A DNA stretch of 64,000 bases from Oscillospiraceae bacterium (lineage in GTDB: Bacteria; Bacillota; Clostridia; Oscillospirales; Oscillospiraceae): positions 104,089 to 168,088 of the forward strand of contig CACZPK010000023.1 in NCBI GenBank assembly GCA_902783035.1, in the 5' to 3' direction. Below, piece after piece: positions 16,382-27,940 of the stretch (the first letter of the stretch is position 1; the number at the start of each line of letters is the position of its first letter). Made by a program: the position numbers and the translations under genes. The notes under the pieces were generated by a model. That model had not been told where the DNA came from and did not search any database. It worked only from the letters and a program-made list of their open reading frames with translations.

Positions 16382-16735
16382 ATGAATCGCAAGAAATCCT
16401 TTGCACTCACACTGCTGCTCACCCTCGTGCTTGTGGCGGTACTGCCCACACTGGTCTTTGCCGCAGACGGCGCGGACGGCGAAGCCACCGTGGCCGCGGC
16501 GGAGGCCGCTTCCGTTTCCGGCAAGGCGCTCGGCTCCGGCATTGCCATCGGCATTGCCGCTGCGGGCGGCGCCATCGGCATGGGTATCGCGGTGGCCAAG
16601 TCCGCCGAGGGTGTATCCCGCCAGCCGGAAGCCGCGGGACAGATCCGCTCGTCCATGATGCTGGGTCTTGTTTTTATCGAAACGGCGATCATCTATGCGC
16701 TTTTGGCGGTCATTCTGATTATTTTCGTGTTATAA
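16382..16735 (+). CDS. atpE: F-type ATP synthase subunit c with N-terminal signal-like extension
   Basis: This is the ring proteolipid, 117 residues against the usual 70-90. The extra N-terminus looks like a cleavable signal: MNRKK, a hydrophobic stretch, then LVFAADG. Next come the two-helix hairpin, with the glycine-rich helix GIAIGIAAAGGAIGMGIAVA, the polar loop SRQPEA and the ion-carrying Glu in FIETAIIYALL. In sodium c-rings a Gln sits in helix one and Ser/Thr pairs follow the Glu; here the Gln place looks like Met and Ala follows ET, so protons are the likelier ion. That inference is tentative. Confidence 0.93.
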   Translation: MNRKKSFALTLLLTLVLVAVLPTLVFAADGADGEATVAAAEAASVSGKALGSGIAIGIAAAGGAIGMGIAVAKSAEGVSRQPEAAGQIRSSMMLGLVFIETAIIYALLAVILIIFVL

Positions 16736-16756
16736 AACGAAAAGGAGCAAGTTAGC

Positions 16757-17239
16757 ATGCCTTTGAATATTGACTGGCAGCAAATCCTGCTGCATCTGCT
16801 CAACTTCACCATCCTTGCAGGCGGGCTGTACTTTCTGCTTTACAAGCCCGTGAAGGATTTCATGGCGAAACGCGAGCAGCATTATAAGGAAATCGACGAC
16901 TTAGCCATGCAGGATCGCACTGAGACGGCGCAGCTGCGCCGTGCAGCGCAGGAGAAGTACGACGCCATGTCCGACGAGATCGCGCTGATGCGCTCAAAGG
17001 CGAGCGACGAGATCGAGGCCGAAAAGGCCCGCATGCTCGGCGAGGCGCGTGCCGAGGCGCGCCGCATTCTGGAGACGGCGGGCAAGACGGCGGACATGCG
17101 CGCGAAGAAGGCACTGGCCGACTCCAACGAGCAGATCCGTGAAATTGCCCTGGAGGCCGTGCATAAGCTCATCATCAACGACGGCAGTGCGCTGGACCAG
17201 TTCCTGGACGCAGCGGAAAGCGAGTCGCACAATGCGTAA
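16757..17239 (+). CDS. atpF: F-type ATP synthase subunit b
   Basis: This 160-residue peripheral-stalk subunit has one N-terminal membrane helix ([22 protein letters not shown]), then a long charged coiled coil from about residue 30 to the end. ATG at 16757 follows AAAGGAGC. The length is normal, so the missing delta domain is not hidden here, unlike the b-delta fusion of mycobacteria. It overlaps the start of the next gene by eight bases. Confidence 0.93.
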   Translation: MPLNIDWQQILLHLLNFTILAGGLYFLLYKPVKDFMAKREQHYKEIDDLAMQDRTETAQLRRAAQEKYDAMSDEIALMRSKASDEIEAEKARMLGEARAEARRILETAGKTADMRAKKALADSNEQIREIALEAVHKLIINDGSALDQFLDAAESESHNA

Positions 17240-19065
17240 CGAACAGAAACTCCCGCGCGCCATTCTCTACAGCGATACTGAACCGACGCCGGAACAGACC
17301 GCTCGTCTGGAGGCTTTTCTGGAGCGCACCTATCATGAGTCCATTGCCCTGAAATGGGCGCAATCACCCGCGATCAAGGACGGATTCCGTCTGGAGGTCG
17401 GCTCTGACGTTTATGACTGGACGCTGGAGGGACGCGTGCGCCAGTTCCAGGAGCGGCTCAACCGGCTTGACCCAAGCGCCCAGAGCGTCATTCCGCTGAT
17501 TCGCAGCGCGGTCAACAATTTTGCTCCCGCCGTGGAGCGCGAGGAAAAGGGCGAGGCCATCTTCGTCGGCGACGAGATCGCCCGCGTGCGCGGCCTGCCC
17601 AGCGTGCAGTACGGCGAGGTCGTGGAGTTCGCCAACGGCGTACACGGCATGGTGCAGGATCTGCGCAAGGACAGCGTGGGCGTGGTGCTCTTCGGCGCAC
17701 AGCGCGACATTGTCGAAGGCAGCGTGGTCAAACGCACGGGGCGCACGGCAGGCATGCCCGTCGGCATCCGCTTCCTCGGGCGTGTGGTCAACGCGCTGGG
17801 CGTGCCCATTGACGGCAAGGGCGCCATTGAGCACGACGGTTACCGTCCCATTGAAGTTGCCGCTCCCGGCATCCTCGACCGTCAGGCGGTCGATCGCCCG
17901 CTGGAAACGGGTATTTTGTGCATCGACTCGATGTTCCCCATCGGCCGCGGCCAGCGTGAGCTGATCATCGGCGACCGCCAGACCGGCAAGACTGCCATCG
18001 CGGTGGACACCATCATCAACCAGAACCATCGCAACGTCATCTGTATCTATGTCGCCATCGGACAGAAGGCGAGTTCCGTCGCCCAGATCGCGGCGAATCT
18101 GGAACGCCGCGGCGCGTTGGAGCATACGATTATCGTCAGCGCCAGCGCTTCTGACCCTGCGGCGGAGCAGTATATCGCGCCCTACGCCGCCACGGCGCTG
18201 GGTGAGCATTTCATGAACACCGGACGCGACGTGCTGATCGTCTATGATGATCTGAGCAAGCATGCGATCGCCTATCGCGCGCTCTCGCTGCTGCTGGAGC
18301 GCTCCCCGGGACGCGAGGCGTATCCCGGCGACGTATTCTATCTGCACTCCCGTCTGCTGGAGCGCTCGGCGCATCTCTCGGAAGAGCGCGGCGGCGGCAG
18401 CATGACGGCGCTCCCCATCATCGAAACGCAGGCGGGCGACGTGTCCGCTTATATCCCCACAAACGTCATTTCCATCACCGACGGACAGATCTATCTGGAG
18501 AGCAATCTGTTCTTCTCCGGACAGCGCCCGGCGGTGAACGTGGGTCTGTCCGTCTCCCGTGTCGGCGGCGCGGCGCAGACCAAGGCAATGAAGCAGAGCG
18601 CGGGCTCGCTGCGCATCGACCTCGCCCAGTTCCGTGAGATGGAGGCGTTCACGCAGTTTTCCAGTGACCTCGACGAGGTGACGAAACGCCAGCTCGTCTA
18701 TGGACAGGGCCTGATGCGTCTGCTGCGGCAGGATCAATACAAGCCCTTTTCCCAGCATCAGATGGTCATTCTGCTCATTGCGGCGCTGAACCACACGATG
18801 GTGGACGTGCCGCTCGACGAGCTGCTGACCTACCGCGATAAACTGCTGGAGGCGGTAGAGACAAAGCATGACCACATCTGCCGCCGCATCGATCGCAACG
18901 GCAAGCTGCTCGACCGCGACAAAGAGCTGCTGCTCGGCGAGGCGAAGGCTTTTACTGAGCAATGGCTGCACGGTGCACGCGACGCGGCAAAAGCCGCGGA
19001 GGACGTATCGACAGCGGAAACCGCGGACGACGCCACAGCAGCGCCGCCGGCGCAGGAGGCTCCCG

Positions 19066-19079
<14 letters not shown>
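17232..19079 (+). CDS. atpA: Fusion of ATP synthase delta C-terminal domain and alpha subunit
   Basis: This 615-residue protein is about 110 longer than usual alpha subunits. Residues 1-78 match the pattern of the delta subunit C-terminal domain ([15 protein letters not shown], then [20 protein letters not shown] and [12 protein letters not shown]). The normal alpha sequence starts near residue 85 ([24 protein letters not shown]). It has Walker [12 protein letters not shown], the arginine-finger region [14 protein letters not shown] and an Ala/Glu-rich tail. There is no separate atpH, and the N-terminal helical domain of delta is not found anywhere in the operon. The ATG at 17232 is within the atpF end. 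No frameshift is needed: one open frame covers both parts. Confidence 0.92.
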
Positions 19080-21349
<2,270 letters not shown>

Positions 21350-21426
21350 CGCCGCGCCGCCGGATATGATGGCACGCAAAAACGGCAATGCTCCCCCGCG
21401 CTCGCGGGGATGCACGGAGGAACAAC

Positions 21427-21837
21427 ATGGCCCGATCCTTTCATCTTCGAATCCTTGCGGCAGACAAGGACTTTTATGAGGGCGAGTGCGTCAGCCTGAC
21501 GATCCCGATCACCGACGGGCAGCTTGGTATCCTCGCCCTGCACAGCCCGATAGCCGCCGCGGTCATACCCGGGCGTCTGACCTGTCGGCTGCCGCATGAC
21601 GAAATGCTCAACGCTGTTGTCGGTCACGGCATTCTGCGCTTTGAAAACAATGATGCGCTCGTCCTGCTCGACAGCGCCGAGTACCCGCAGGACGTGGACG
21701 TCACGCGGGCACAGTCCGCCGCCGAACAGGCACGCGAGGCGCTGCACGAGAGCAAAACGCCGCAGGAGCAGGCGCAGGCCCGCGCCGACCTCGCCCGCGC
21801 CGAGAACCGCCTTCGTACCTCCAGAACCGAATCGTAA
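21427..21837 (+). CDS. atpC: F-type ATP synthase subunit epsilon
   Basis: This is a 136-residue subunit with the N-terminal beta-sandwich (DFYEGECVSLTIPITDGQLGIL; HSPIAA) and a C-terminal pair of helices rich in Ala, Glu and Gln that in the family regulates hydrolysis. ATG at 21427 follows CGGAGG. It is last in the operon, 77 bases after atpD. Confidence 0.93.
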   Translation: MARSFHLRILAADKDFYEGECVSLTIPITDGQLGILALHSPIAAAVIPGRLTCRLPHDEMLNAVVGHGILRFENNDALVLLDSAEYPQDVDVTRAQSAAEQAREALHESKTPQEQAQARADLARAENRLRTSRTES

Positions 21838-21844
21838 ATCGCGT

Positions 21845-21874
21845 AAGCGACCGCCGGAAGGCGGCCGCTTTTTT
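21845..21874 (+). terminator. Terminator of the ATP synthase operon
   Basis: Stem AAGCG-CCGCC with GGCGG-CGCTT, one internal mismatch, GGAA loop, then a T run. Confidence 0.88.
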
Positions 21875-21904
21875 CTCTGTGCCGTTTTGTTACCGAATCG
21901 TTGC

Positions 21905-21933
21905 TTGTCTTATCCCCAGCAACGTTATATAAT
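21905..21933 (+). promoter_or_regulatory. Promoter of the 21965 lipoprotein gene
   Basis: TTGTCT (21905-21910), 17 bases, TATAAT (21928-21933); the coding start is 31 bases further on. Confidence 0.7.
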
Positions 21934-21964
21934 AGACATATTCAATAGCCTTGGAGGATTTTGC

Positions 21965-22963
21965 ATGAAACGATATCAAACCGCTTTGCTCGCGCTTTGC
22001 GTGCTCTGCGCGCTCTTGCTTGCGGGCTGCGGAGACAAGGAACCGCCACAGGAGGTCGTGCCGGAACCCCCTGCGCCACCGGTCATTGCCGAGACCCCGC
22101 CGGCCGCTCAGCCGAGCGCGGAGGATGCAGACGTTCTCTACCGCGTGGGCGGCCTGGATGTGCGCATTCCTGTGGAATACAAGGATCTGCTCATCGTGGA
22201 AACGGAGCTTGAGGCATGGAGCGAACACTGGGAGCCGCTGCTTTCGCTGACGGAGCGCGCCTCTGCCGAGGCGTATGAGCGCGATGAGCCGGGGCAGGAG
22301 AACGGCATGGGTTGGCTCTGCTCCATTACGCGACTGGACCGTATCGGCTTTGAGGACTGGATCTCCGGTGATGAAACGGGTACCGCTATCTTTGCCAAAG
22401 ACGCCAACGATTGCTATTACGTCATTTCCCAGCCGACGGATGTGCGTTTCTACCGTTCCGGTTCCGGCAGCAACGATCCGGCGGAGATGGAACAGTGGAT
22501 AAAGCTCAACGAGTGGGCACAGGAACTGTCAAACGACATCGTCACGATCAACCGCCTCACGCCTTACGACGCGTCCGATCTGTTGGAGGCGGACTACACC
22601 TATTCCGGTGAGCATGTTGACCTCGGCTACCGGTTCCCCGGCCAGCCGATGGATCTGGTGGTTCTCTCCCTTTCCCAGCCCGTCAAGCAGGGCGAGGGCG
22701 GCATCTGGTGCGTCGAACGCACACGCGAGGTCTACAGCGACTACAACTTCACCCACACCTCTCTCGTGTTCCCGGCCGCGCTGGGTTTTGACGAAACCGC
22801 AAAGGACTACTACGCAAGGCTGCAGGCTGAAGCCGACGCGGGACAGAATACCGCACTGCTCACGCCGGAGGGCGCAGTGTTGGATTACGCTAAGCGCGTT
22901 CCCTGGCTTTTCGGCGAAGACGTGTCCGCTTCGGACTTTGAGATTGTCGAAGCGCTGGGCTGA
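21965..22963 (+). CDS. Lipoprotein of unknown function
   Basis: This 332-residue protein has a signal with lipobox LLAGC (Cys20), then a Pro/Glu-rich linker to about residue 53, and a globular part with no motif I recognise. The segment VLYRVGGLDVRIPVEYKDLL and the frequent acidic and aromatic residues suggest a beta-rich extracytoplasmic domain. I have the impression of similar hypothetical lipoproteins in clostridia, but cannot name a family. It is monocistronic: a clear promoter lies before it and a strong terminator after it. Confidence 0.8.
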   Translation: MKRYQTALLALCVLCALLLAGCGDKEPPQEVVPEPPAPPVIAETPPAAQPSAEDADVLYRVGGLDVRIPVEYKDLLIVETELEAWSEHWEPLLSLTERASAEAYERDEPGQENGMGWLCSITRLDRIGFEDWISGDETGTAIFAKDANDCYYVISQPTDVRFYRSGSGSNDPAEMEQWIKLNEWAQELSNDIVTINRLTPYDASDLLEADYTYSGEHVDLGYRFPGQPMDLVVLSLSQPVKQGEGGIWCVERTREVYSDYNFTHTSLVFPAALGFDETAKDYYARLQAEADAGQNTALLTPEGAVLDYAKRVPWLFGEDVSASDFEIVEALG

Positions 22964-23000
22964 ACAGGCCGGAATACGGCAGCGACAAAGCATAGGGCTA

Positions 23001-23032
23001 AAAGGGGAGCGCCGCAGCGCTCCCTTTTTTGG
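23001..23032 (+). terminator. Terminator after the lipoprotein gene
   Basis: Stem GGGAGCGC with GCGCTCCC, loop CGCA, flanked by an A run and followed by six Ts. Confidence 0.88.
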
Positions 23033-23045
23033 CTATTACGCACTC

Positions 23046-23074
23046 TTGCGCTTTTTCGGCGGATACCGCATAAT
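23046..23074 (+). promoter_or_regulatory. Promoter of xpt-guaA
   Basis: TTGCGC (23046-23051), 17 bases, CATAAT (23069-23074). The leader is about 40 bases, too short for a purine riboswitch, and I see no PurR-box pair. Confidence 0.55.
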
Positions 23075-23121
23075 AAAAGCAATCACCGACCACACATCGA
23101 CCGATAAGGAGGAGGCTTCCC

Positions 23122-23697
23122 ATGCAGCTTTTGATCGACCGCATTCGCAAGGAAGGTAAAGTACTGCCCGGAGACATCATCAAGGTGGACGGCTTTTTGA
23201 ACCACCGCGTCGACACCGCACTGCTCTCCCAGCTGGCGGATGAGTTCGCAAAGTATTTTCCCATCGACAAGATCACCATGGTCCTTACCGCGGAGGCAAG
23301 CGGCATCGCGCTGGCTACAATCTGCGCCCAGAAATACGGTGTTCCCATGCTGTTCGCCAAAAAGGCGAAAAGCGACAACATCGAGGGCGGTTTGTACCAG
23401 AGCGATGTTTTTTCATATACCTACAAGAAAAAGGTCACTTACATCATTTCGCAGGAATGGCTGCATGAGAACGACCATGTCCTGATCATCGACGACTTTA
23501 TGGCCAAGGGCAACGCCATGCAGGGTCTCGTCGATCTTGTTCAGGCTGCCGGCGCAACGCTTGAAGGCATTGGCGTTGCTGTGGAGAAGGGCTTCCAGCA
23601 GGGCGGCGACCGTTTCCGCGAGCTGGGCGTGCCGTACAAGGCGCTTGCCGTCATTGACCGCGTGGACGGCTCGGAGCTGATTTTCCGCGAGGATTGA
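23122..23697 (+). CDS. xpt: Xanthine phosphoribosyltransferase
   Basis: This 191-residue salvage enzyme converts xanthine and PRPP to XMP. The PRPP motif [14 protein letters not shown] lies near residue 122, and the N-terminus ([28 protein letters not shown] with a gap) and [12 protein letters not shown] are typical of Xpt. GGAGGAGG gives a strong ribosome site. GMP synthase, the next gene, uses the XMP it makes, so the two-gene operon leads from xanthine to GMP. Confidence 0.95.
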   Translation: MQLLIDRIRKEGKVLPGDIIKVDGFLNHRVDTALLSQLADEFAKYFPIDKITMVLTAEASGIALATICAQKYGVPMLFAKKAKSDNIEGGLYQSDVFSYTYKKKVTYIISQEWLHENDHVLIIDDFMAKGNAMQGLVDLVQAAGATLEGIGVAVEKGFQQGGDRFRELGVPYKALAVIDRVDGSELIFRED

Positions 23698-23710
23698 GCG
23701 GAGGCGCACC

Positions 23711-25243
23711 ATGAAAAGAGTTCTGGTTCTGGACTTCGGCGGGCAGTACAACCTGCTCGTCGCGCGTCGCGTGCGCGAATGCGGCGTTTACTGCGAGATT
23801 AAGCCCTATCGCATGACGATGGACGAGATCCGCGCCTTTGACCCTGCCGCCATCATCTTTACCGGCGGCCCCGCCACGGTATTTGAGCCGAACGCTCCGC
23901 AGCTTGACCCCGCCATCTTTTCGCTGGGTCTGCCGATTCTCGGTATCTGCTACGGTCAGCAGCTCATGATCCACCAGCTCGGCGGCGCCTGCCACAAGGC
24001 GGACGTGCGTGAATATGGCAAGGTAGAGCTGACGCACGACGGCAAGAGCGAGCTGTTCCACGGCGTGGAGCCGACGAGCGTGTACTGGATGAGCCACGGC
24101 GTCGAGGTCGAGCGCCTCGCTCCAGGTTTCCGCGTCACGGCGACCACGGCGGGCTGCGCCTTCGCCGCGATTGAGGACGCACAGCGCAAGCTCTACGGCG
24201 TACAGTTCCATCCCGAGGTGCTGCACACCGTGCACGGCATGGAGATCATCAAAAACTTCCTGTTCCGCATCTGCGGCCTCTCGCCCGAGTGGTCCATGGC
24301 GTCCTATGTCACGGAGGCCGTGGAGGAGTGCCGCGCAAAGATCGGCTCCGGCCGCGTGCTGCTGGCGCTCTCCGGCGGTGTGGACAGTGCCGTTGCCGCC
24401 GCGCTGTTGTATAAGGCGGTGGGCGAGCAGCTGACCTGTATCTTCGTCGACCACGGCCTGCTGCGCAAGAACGAAGGCGACGAGGTCGAGGCGGCAATGA
24501 AAAACGCGCTCGGCATGAAAATCATCCGCGTGGACGCCGCCGACCGTTTCCTCGGCAAGCTCGCGGGCGTGACGGAACCGGAGCGCAAGCGCAAAATCAT
24601 CGGTGAGGAATTCATTCGTGTCTTTGAGGCGGAGGCAAAGAAGATCGGCAAGGTCGATTTTCTCGCGCAGGGCACGATCTACCCCGACGTCGTGGAAAGC
24701 GGCGCAGGCGGTGAGAGCGTCGTCATCAAGAGCCATCACAACGTCGGCGGTCTGCCGGATCACGTCGATTTCAAGGAGATCATCGAACCGCTGCGCCGTC
24801 TGTTCAAGGACGAAGTGCGTGCGCTGGGTATTGAACTGGGCCTGCCTGAAAAGCTGGTCTGGCGTCAGCCGTTCCCCGGCCCCGGCCTTGCCATCCGCGT
24901 CATTGGTGAAATTACGCGCGACAAGCTGGCAATCCTGCGTGAGGCAGATGCTATTTTCCGCGAGGAAGTGGCAAAGGCGGGTCTCGACCGCACGGTAAAC
25001 CAGTATTTCGCCGTGTTGACAAATCTGCGCAGTGTCGGTGTCATGGGCGATGAGCGCACCTATGACTATACCGTGGCGCTTCGCGCGGTCGAAACACAGG
25101 ACTTTATGACCGCGGATTTCTCCCGCCTGCCGTGGGAGCTGCTGGACACGGTTTCCCGCCGCATTGTCGGCGAGGTCAAGCATGTCAACCGCATCTGCTA
25201 CGACGTCACAAGCAAACCCCCCGCAACAGTGGAGTGGGAATGA
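23711..25243 (+). CDS. guaA: GMP synthase (glutamine-hydrolysing)
   Basis: This 510-residue enzyme aminates XMP to GMP. The class I amidotransferase domain has Cys80 in GICYGQQLM and the His-Glu pair in FHPEVLHT; the ATP pyrophosphatase loop is [13 protein letters not shown] near residue 220; the C-terminal dimer domain ends in [11 protein letters not shown] as in nearly all GuaA. It follows xpt after 13 bases. Confidence 0.97.
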   Translation: MKRVLVLDFGGQYNLLVARRVRECGVYCEIKPYRMTMDEIRAFDPAAIIFTGGPATVFEPNAPQLDPAIFSLGLPILGICYGQQLMIHQLGGACHKADVREYGKVELTHDGKSELFHGVEPTSVYWMSHGVEVERLAPGFRVTATTAGCAFAAIEDAQRKLYGVQFHPEVLHTVHGMEIIKNFLFRICGLSPEWSMASYVTEAVEECRAKIGSGRVLLALSGGVDSAVAAALLYKAVGEQLTCIFVDHGLLRKNEGDEVEAAMKNALGMKIIRVDAADRFLGKLAGVTEPERKRKIIGEEFIRVFEAEAKKIGKVDFLAQGTIYPDVVESGAGGESVVIKSHHNVGGLPDHVDFKEIIEPLRRLFKDEVRALGIELGLPEKLVWRQPFPGPGLAIRVIGEITRDKLAILREADAIFREEVAKAGLDRTVNQYFAVLTNLRSVGVMGDERTYDYTVALRAVETQDFMTADFSRLPWELLDTVSRRIVGEVKHVNRICYDVTSKPPATVEWE

Positions 25244-25282
25244 TCGCCGGCAGCTTGCGGGTCAGCCCTCCAAACGCTTTAT

Positions 25283-25316
25283 ACAGCAGACATTCTTCGG
25301 AGTGTCTGCTGTTTTT
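25283..25316 (+). terminator. Terminator of xpt-guaA
   Basis: A 13-bp stem, ACAGCAGACATTC with GAGTGTCTGCTGT (one G-T pair), a UUCG tetraloop closed by C-G, then five Ts. A close relative of this hairpin recurs at 27893-27926. Confidence 0.9.
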
Positions 25317-25334
25317 GTTATCACGCGTGATAAC
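25317..25334. repeat. 18-bp perfect palindrome, copy 1
   Basis: GTTATCACGCGTGATAAC reads the same on both strands. A second copy with one centre change lies at 27753-27770, and the following bases also match (GATTTGAT here, AATTTGAT there). The two copies bracket the phosphoesterase gene. It could be an operator or a small mobile-type repeat. Confidence 0.6.
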
Positions 25335-25341
25335 GATTTGA

Positions 25342-25455
25342 TCATGTTTTGGCGCGGGCAGAGTGGAGGAGCAGGTCAGAGCAATCCGGGAGCAGGAGGA
25401 GCAGAAACGGCAGAGACTGATGCAGCGGCAGAGGCACAGCATCGGAGCGCGGTGA
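25342..25455 (+). pseudogene. Possible C-terminal remnant of a Gln/Arg-rich protein
   Basis: The frame reads about 37 residues with no ATG, mostly VEEQVRAIREQEEQKRQ and a basic RQRHSIGAR end. Such highly charged coiled tails occur at the end of mobilisation relaxases, which is only a resemblance. No start or family domain remains. It could equally be chance open frame. Confidence 0.25.
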
Positions 25456-25610
25456 GCAATAAGGGACGGATCATGATGGCTTGTCCCTTATCTATCTTAA
25501 CCCAGCATAGCTTAGAACAAAAAATAAACAACGACTTTCCCTATATAACAGTTTGTGATATAATTATAATACCATAACAAATCCTGGGATATCAATTTGG
25601 GAGCAAAAAT

Positions 25611-27662
25611 ATGGATAGCCGGATCAAACAATGGATGAGCCTGTTCTTTGACGGTCTGCCCTACAGCGAGGACGCTGCCAAAGCGCGTAAGCGCATCGAA
25701 GCTGCGCTCTGTGAGCAGGCGGCGGACGCACAGCCGGACGAGCTGGCCGCGCGTTACGGCAGCTATGAAGCGCTCGCGGCGCTCGGGGGCTGCTCGGCGG
25801 AGGAAGCAAAAGCCTGGCGGAGCACGGAATCCCTGCGCGGCGGCGATGCGGTGAAGAAGGAGCTGCGCGGCCAGCGCTGGCGCGTTTATCTGATCTCCGC
25901 GCTCTTCGCGGCGGTTTTGTCCGAGGCGGCATGGACGGTCTACAGCGCGGTAACAGGACAGGTATTTCTCCTCACGCTGGCGTTCGGCGCGGCGCTTGCC
26001 GTGCTCGCGTGGCTGCTGCTGCACAGATTCCGCCGCGTGGAACAGCAGCGACGCGGCGAGCGGTATGACGCGGCGACCTATGCCTTTTTGCGCGGGAAAT
26101 CGGATCAGTACGCCAAGCGTCTGCTGTACTCCATCGCGCTGTGCTTCAGCTTTCTGACGATGTTTTTCGGCGCGGAGCTGAGCTTCTTCATTCTCGGCAA
26201 TTCCAAACCCGCCGAACTGGTCGAGAACGTCTTCTTCAACCTGAATTTGATCCTGATTCCGTTTTATCTGCTGGCGAAGAACATACTGCTGACGCGGTTG
26301 TTCCAAAGCCGCATCGGCCTTCCGGAGCGCGGACGCTTCCGGTGGCACTGCCTCGGCGTCACGTTCGGATCTCTTGCCTATTGGCTGGCCGTTGTCGCTG
26401 CGACCGTGCTGCTGTGGGAGAACCTCAACTATCCCGCAAACGTATTTTTGATTGCCGGGGTCGTGTTCTGCCTGCTCATGCTGGCGTATGACCTGACGCT
26501 GCGCAAGCGCGTGACGTACCGCAACCTTGTGTTTAACGCTCGGCGCGTCGCCATCGTGACCTCCGCTGCCGTGCTGCTCAGCGCTTTTACGATCATGCGG
26601 CGCGAGACCTACTTCACCCAGCCGTACATCAACTCGCTCCCCGTGGTGTCGCACAACGCAAACGCCATCGCCTACGACGAGGCAAGCGGCGTCTACACCG
26701 TTACCGCCGCGCAGGACGATTTCAAAATTCTGCATCTGACGGACATTCACCTCGGCGGCAGTCTCTTTTCCTACCGTCAGGATCATAAGGCGCTTGCCGC
26801 GTGCTACGCGCTCATCGAGCACTCGCACCCCGATCTGGTCATCGTCACGGGCGACATGTCTTTCCCGCTCGGCATCATGTCCATGTCGTTCAACAACTCC
26901 GCGCCGGTCTATCAGTTTGCCTCGTTCATGCGCAACCTCGGCATTCCGTGGGCGTTTACCTACGGCAATCACGACACGGAAAGCCTTGCCTCGATGAACA
27001 GCGAAGACCTGAACAGCGTCTATATGTCGCTGTCCTTCAAGACCTCCGGCACGCTGCTCTATCCCTACGTCCAGCCGGAGATCACCGGGCGAAACAACCA
27101 GCTCATCGAGCTGCGCAACGCGGACGGCAGTCTGAACACGGCGCTGTTTCTGATTGACTCCAACGCCTACACCGGCGAGGGCATTAACGCCTATGACTAC
27201 ATCCACGACGATCAGGTGGACTGGTACGCCGCGCAGGTCGAGCGCCTGAGGGCGGAGGCGGGGCGCGCCGTGCCGTCCATGCTCTTTTTCCACATCCCGC
27301 TCCAGCAGTATCGCACCGCCTACGAGCTGTATGTGGCGGACAGCGACAAGGTGACGTATTTTTTCGGCGAGAACGGCGAGAAGATGATCAACAAGATCTG
27401 CTGCTCCGATTATCCCAGCAGTCTTTTTGACCGCTCACGCGAGCTGGGCGCCGAGGCGATGTTCTGCGGCCACGACCACTACAACAACATGTCCCTGGAG
27501 TATCAGGGTGTCCGTCTGACCTATGGCATGAGCATCGACTACCTGGCCATGCCGGGGATTGAGAACGACACCGCGCAGCGCGGCGGCGAGCTGATCACCA
27601 TCCACCGCGACGGTGCGTGGGATCTGCGGCAAATCCCGCTGACGAGCGTTGTCGCTCCATAG
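25611..27662 (+). CDS. Membrane-anchored calcineurin-like phosphoesterase
   Basis: This is a 683-residue three-part protein. Residues 1-75 are a cytoplasmic helical module resembling the HAAS/DUF1700-type domain of clostridial membrane proteins (MDSRIKQWMSLFFDGLPYSE). About seven hydrophobic segments fill residues 88-330. The rest is a metallophosphoesterase with all metal motifs: LHLTDIHLGG, VTGDMSF, TYGNHDTES, FFHIPL and CGHDHYN. The catalytic domain would face outward if the helix count is odd. Substrate is unknown; phospholipid headgroups, nucleotides or wall polymers are all possible. It stands alone between two palindrome copies. Confidence 0.85.
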   Translation: MDSRIKQWMSLFFDGLPYSEDAAKARKRIEAALCEQAADAQPDELAARYGSYEALAALGGCSAEEAKAWRSTESLRGGDAVKKELRGQRWRVYLISALFAAVLSEAAWTVYSAVTGQVFLLTLAFGAALAVLAWLLLHRFRRVEQQRRGERYDAATYAFLRGKSDQYAKRLLYSIALCFSFLTMFFGAELSFFILGNSKPAELVENVFFNLNLILIPFYLLAKNILLTRLFQSRIGLPERGRFRWHCLGVTFGSLAYWLAVVAATVLLWENLNYPANVFLIAGVVFCLLMLAYDLTLRKRVTYRNLVFNARRVAIVTSAAVLLSAFTIMRRETYFTQPYINSLPVVSHNANAIAYDEASGVYTVTAAQDDFKILHLTDIHLGGSLFSYRQDHKALAACYALIEHSHPDLVIVTGDMSFPLGIMSMSFNNSAPVYQFASFMRNLGIPWAFTYGNHDTESLASMNSEDLNSVYMSLSFKTSGTLLYPYVQPEITGRNNQLIELRNADGSLNTALFLIDSNAYTGEGINAYDYIHDDQVDWYAAQVERLRAEAGRAVPSMLFFHIPLQQYRTAYELYVADSDKVTYFFGENGEKMINKICCSDYPSSLFDRSRELGAEAMFCGHDHYNNMSLEYQGVRLTYGMSIDYLAMPGIENDTAQRGGELITIHRDGAWDLRQIPLTSVVAP

Positions 27663-27752
27663 TTGTGCGTATACCTTTTCTCTTGAAACGCTTGATAATA
27701 CATATAATTTCTGCTATATAGGAATACAAACAAGGATTGTTGCAAGCCTTTT

Positions 27753-27770
27753 GTTATCACGCCTGATAAC
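27753..27770. repeat. 18-bp palindrome, copy 2
   Basis: GTTATCACGCCTGATAAC differs from copy 1 at one base and is followed by AATTTGATAAC, which adds a partial half-site. Confidence 0.6.
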
Positions 27771-27892
27771 AATTTGATAACATTCCATCGTATAGGCAGG
27801 ATAATGTGGATATATCAAATAATCAAAAGAACAGGGTATCATATATCCGGAACAGAATGGGAATGACAAGTATTCAACCCTCCCGAATAGCT

Positions 27893-27926
27893 GAAGCAGC
27901 AGACATCCTTCGGATGTCTGCTGCTT
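27893..27926. terminator. Hairpin between convergent genes, related to the guaA terminator
   Basis: Stem GCAGCAGACATCC with GGATGTCTGCTGC and a TTCG-containing loop. It shares CAGCAGACAT..TTCGG..TGTCTGCTG with 25283-25312. Few Ts follow on either strand, so termination may be weak. Confidence 0.55.
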
Positions 27927-27940
27927 TGCGTCTATCTTCT

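Larger units (their letters stand above)
25244..25610. other. Intergenic stretch with palindrome, hairpin and a possible gene remnant
   Basis: After the guaA terminator come an 18-bp palindrome (25317-25334), a short Gln/Arg/Glu-rich open frame (25342-25455), a hairpin with stem ATAAGGGAC/GTCCCTTAT (about 25460-25493), and then an AT-rich leader. TATAAT occurs twice (25559-25564, 25565-25570) before the next gene, but no convincing -35 box lies at the right distance. Confidence 0.6.
27663..27940. other. Intergenic stretch with promoter-like site, palindrome copy 2 and hairpin
   Basis: TTGATA, 17 bases and TATATA (about 27690-27718) form a promoter-like site on the plus strand. The palindrome follows at 27753, and a 14-bp hairpin with a TTCG loop at 27893-27926. 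A short transcript could run between them. An open frame from the GTG at 27806 continues antisense into the next gene and has no support as protein. Confidence 0.5.

Noticed and set aside
23034-23121. Purine riboswitch before xpt
   Set aside because: The leader after the predicted start is about 40 bases and lacks the paired loops of the purine aptamer.
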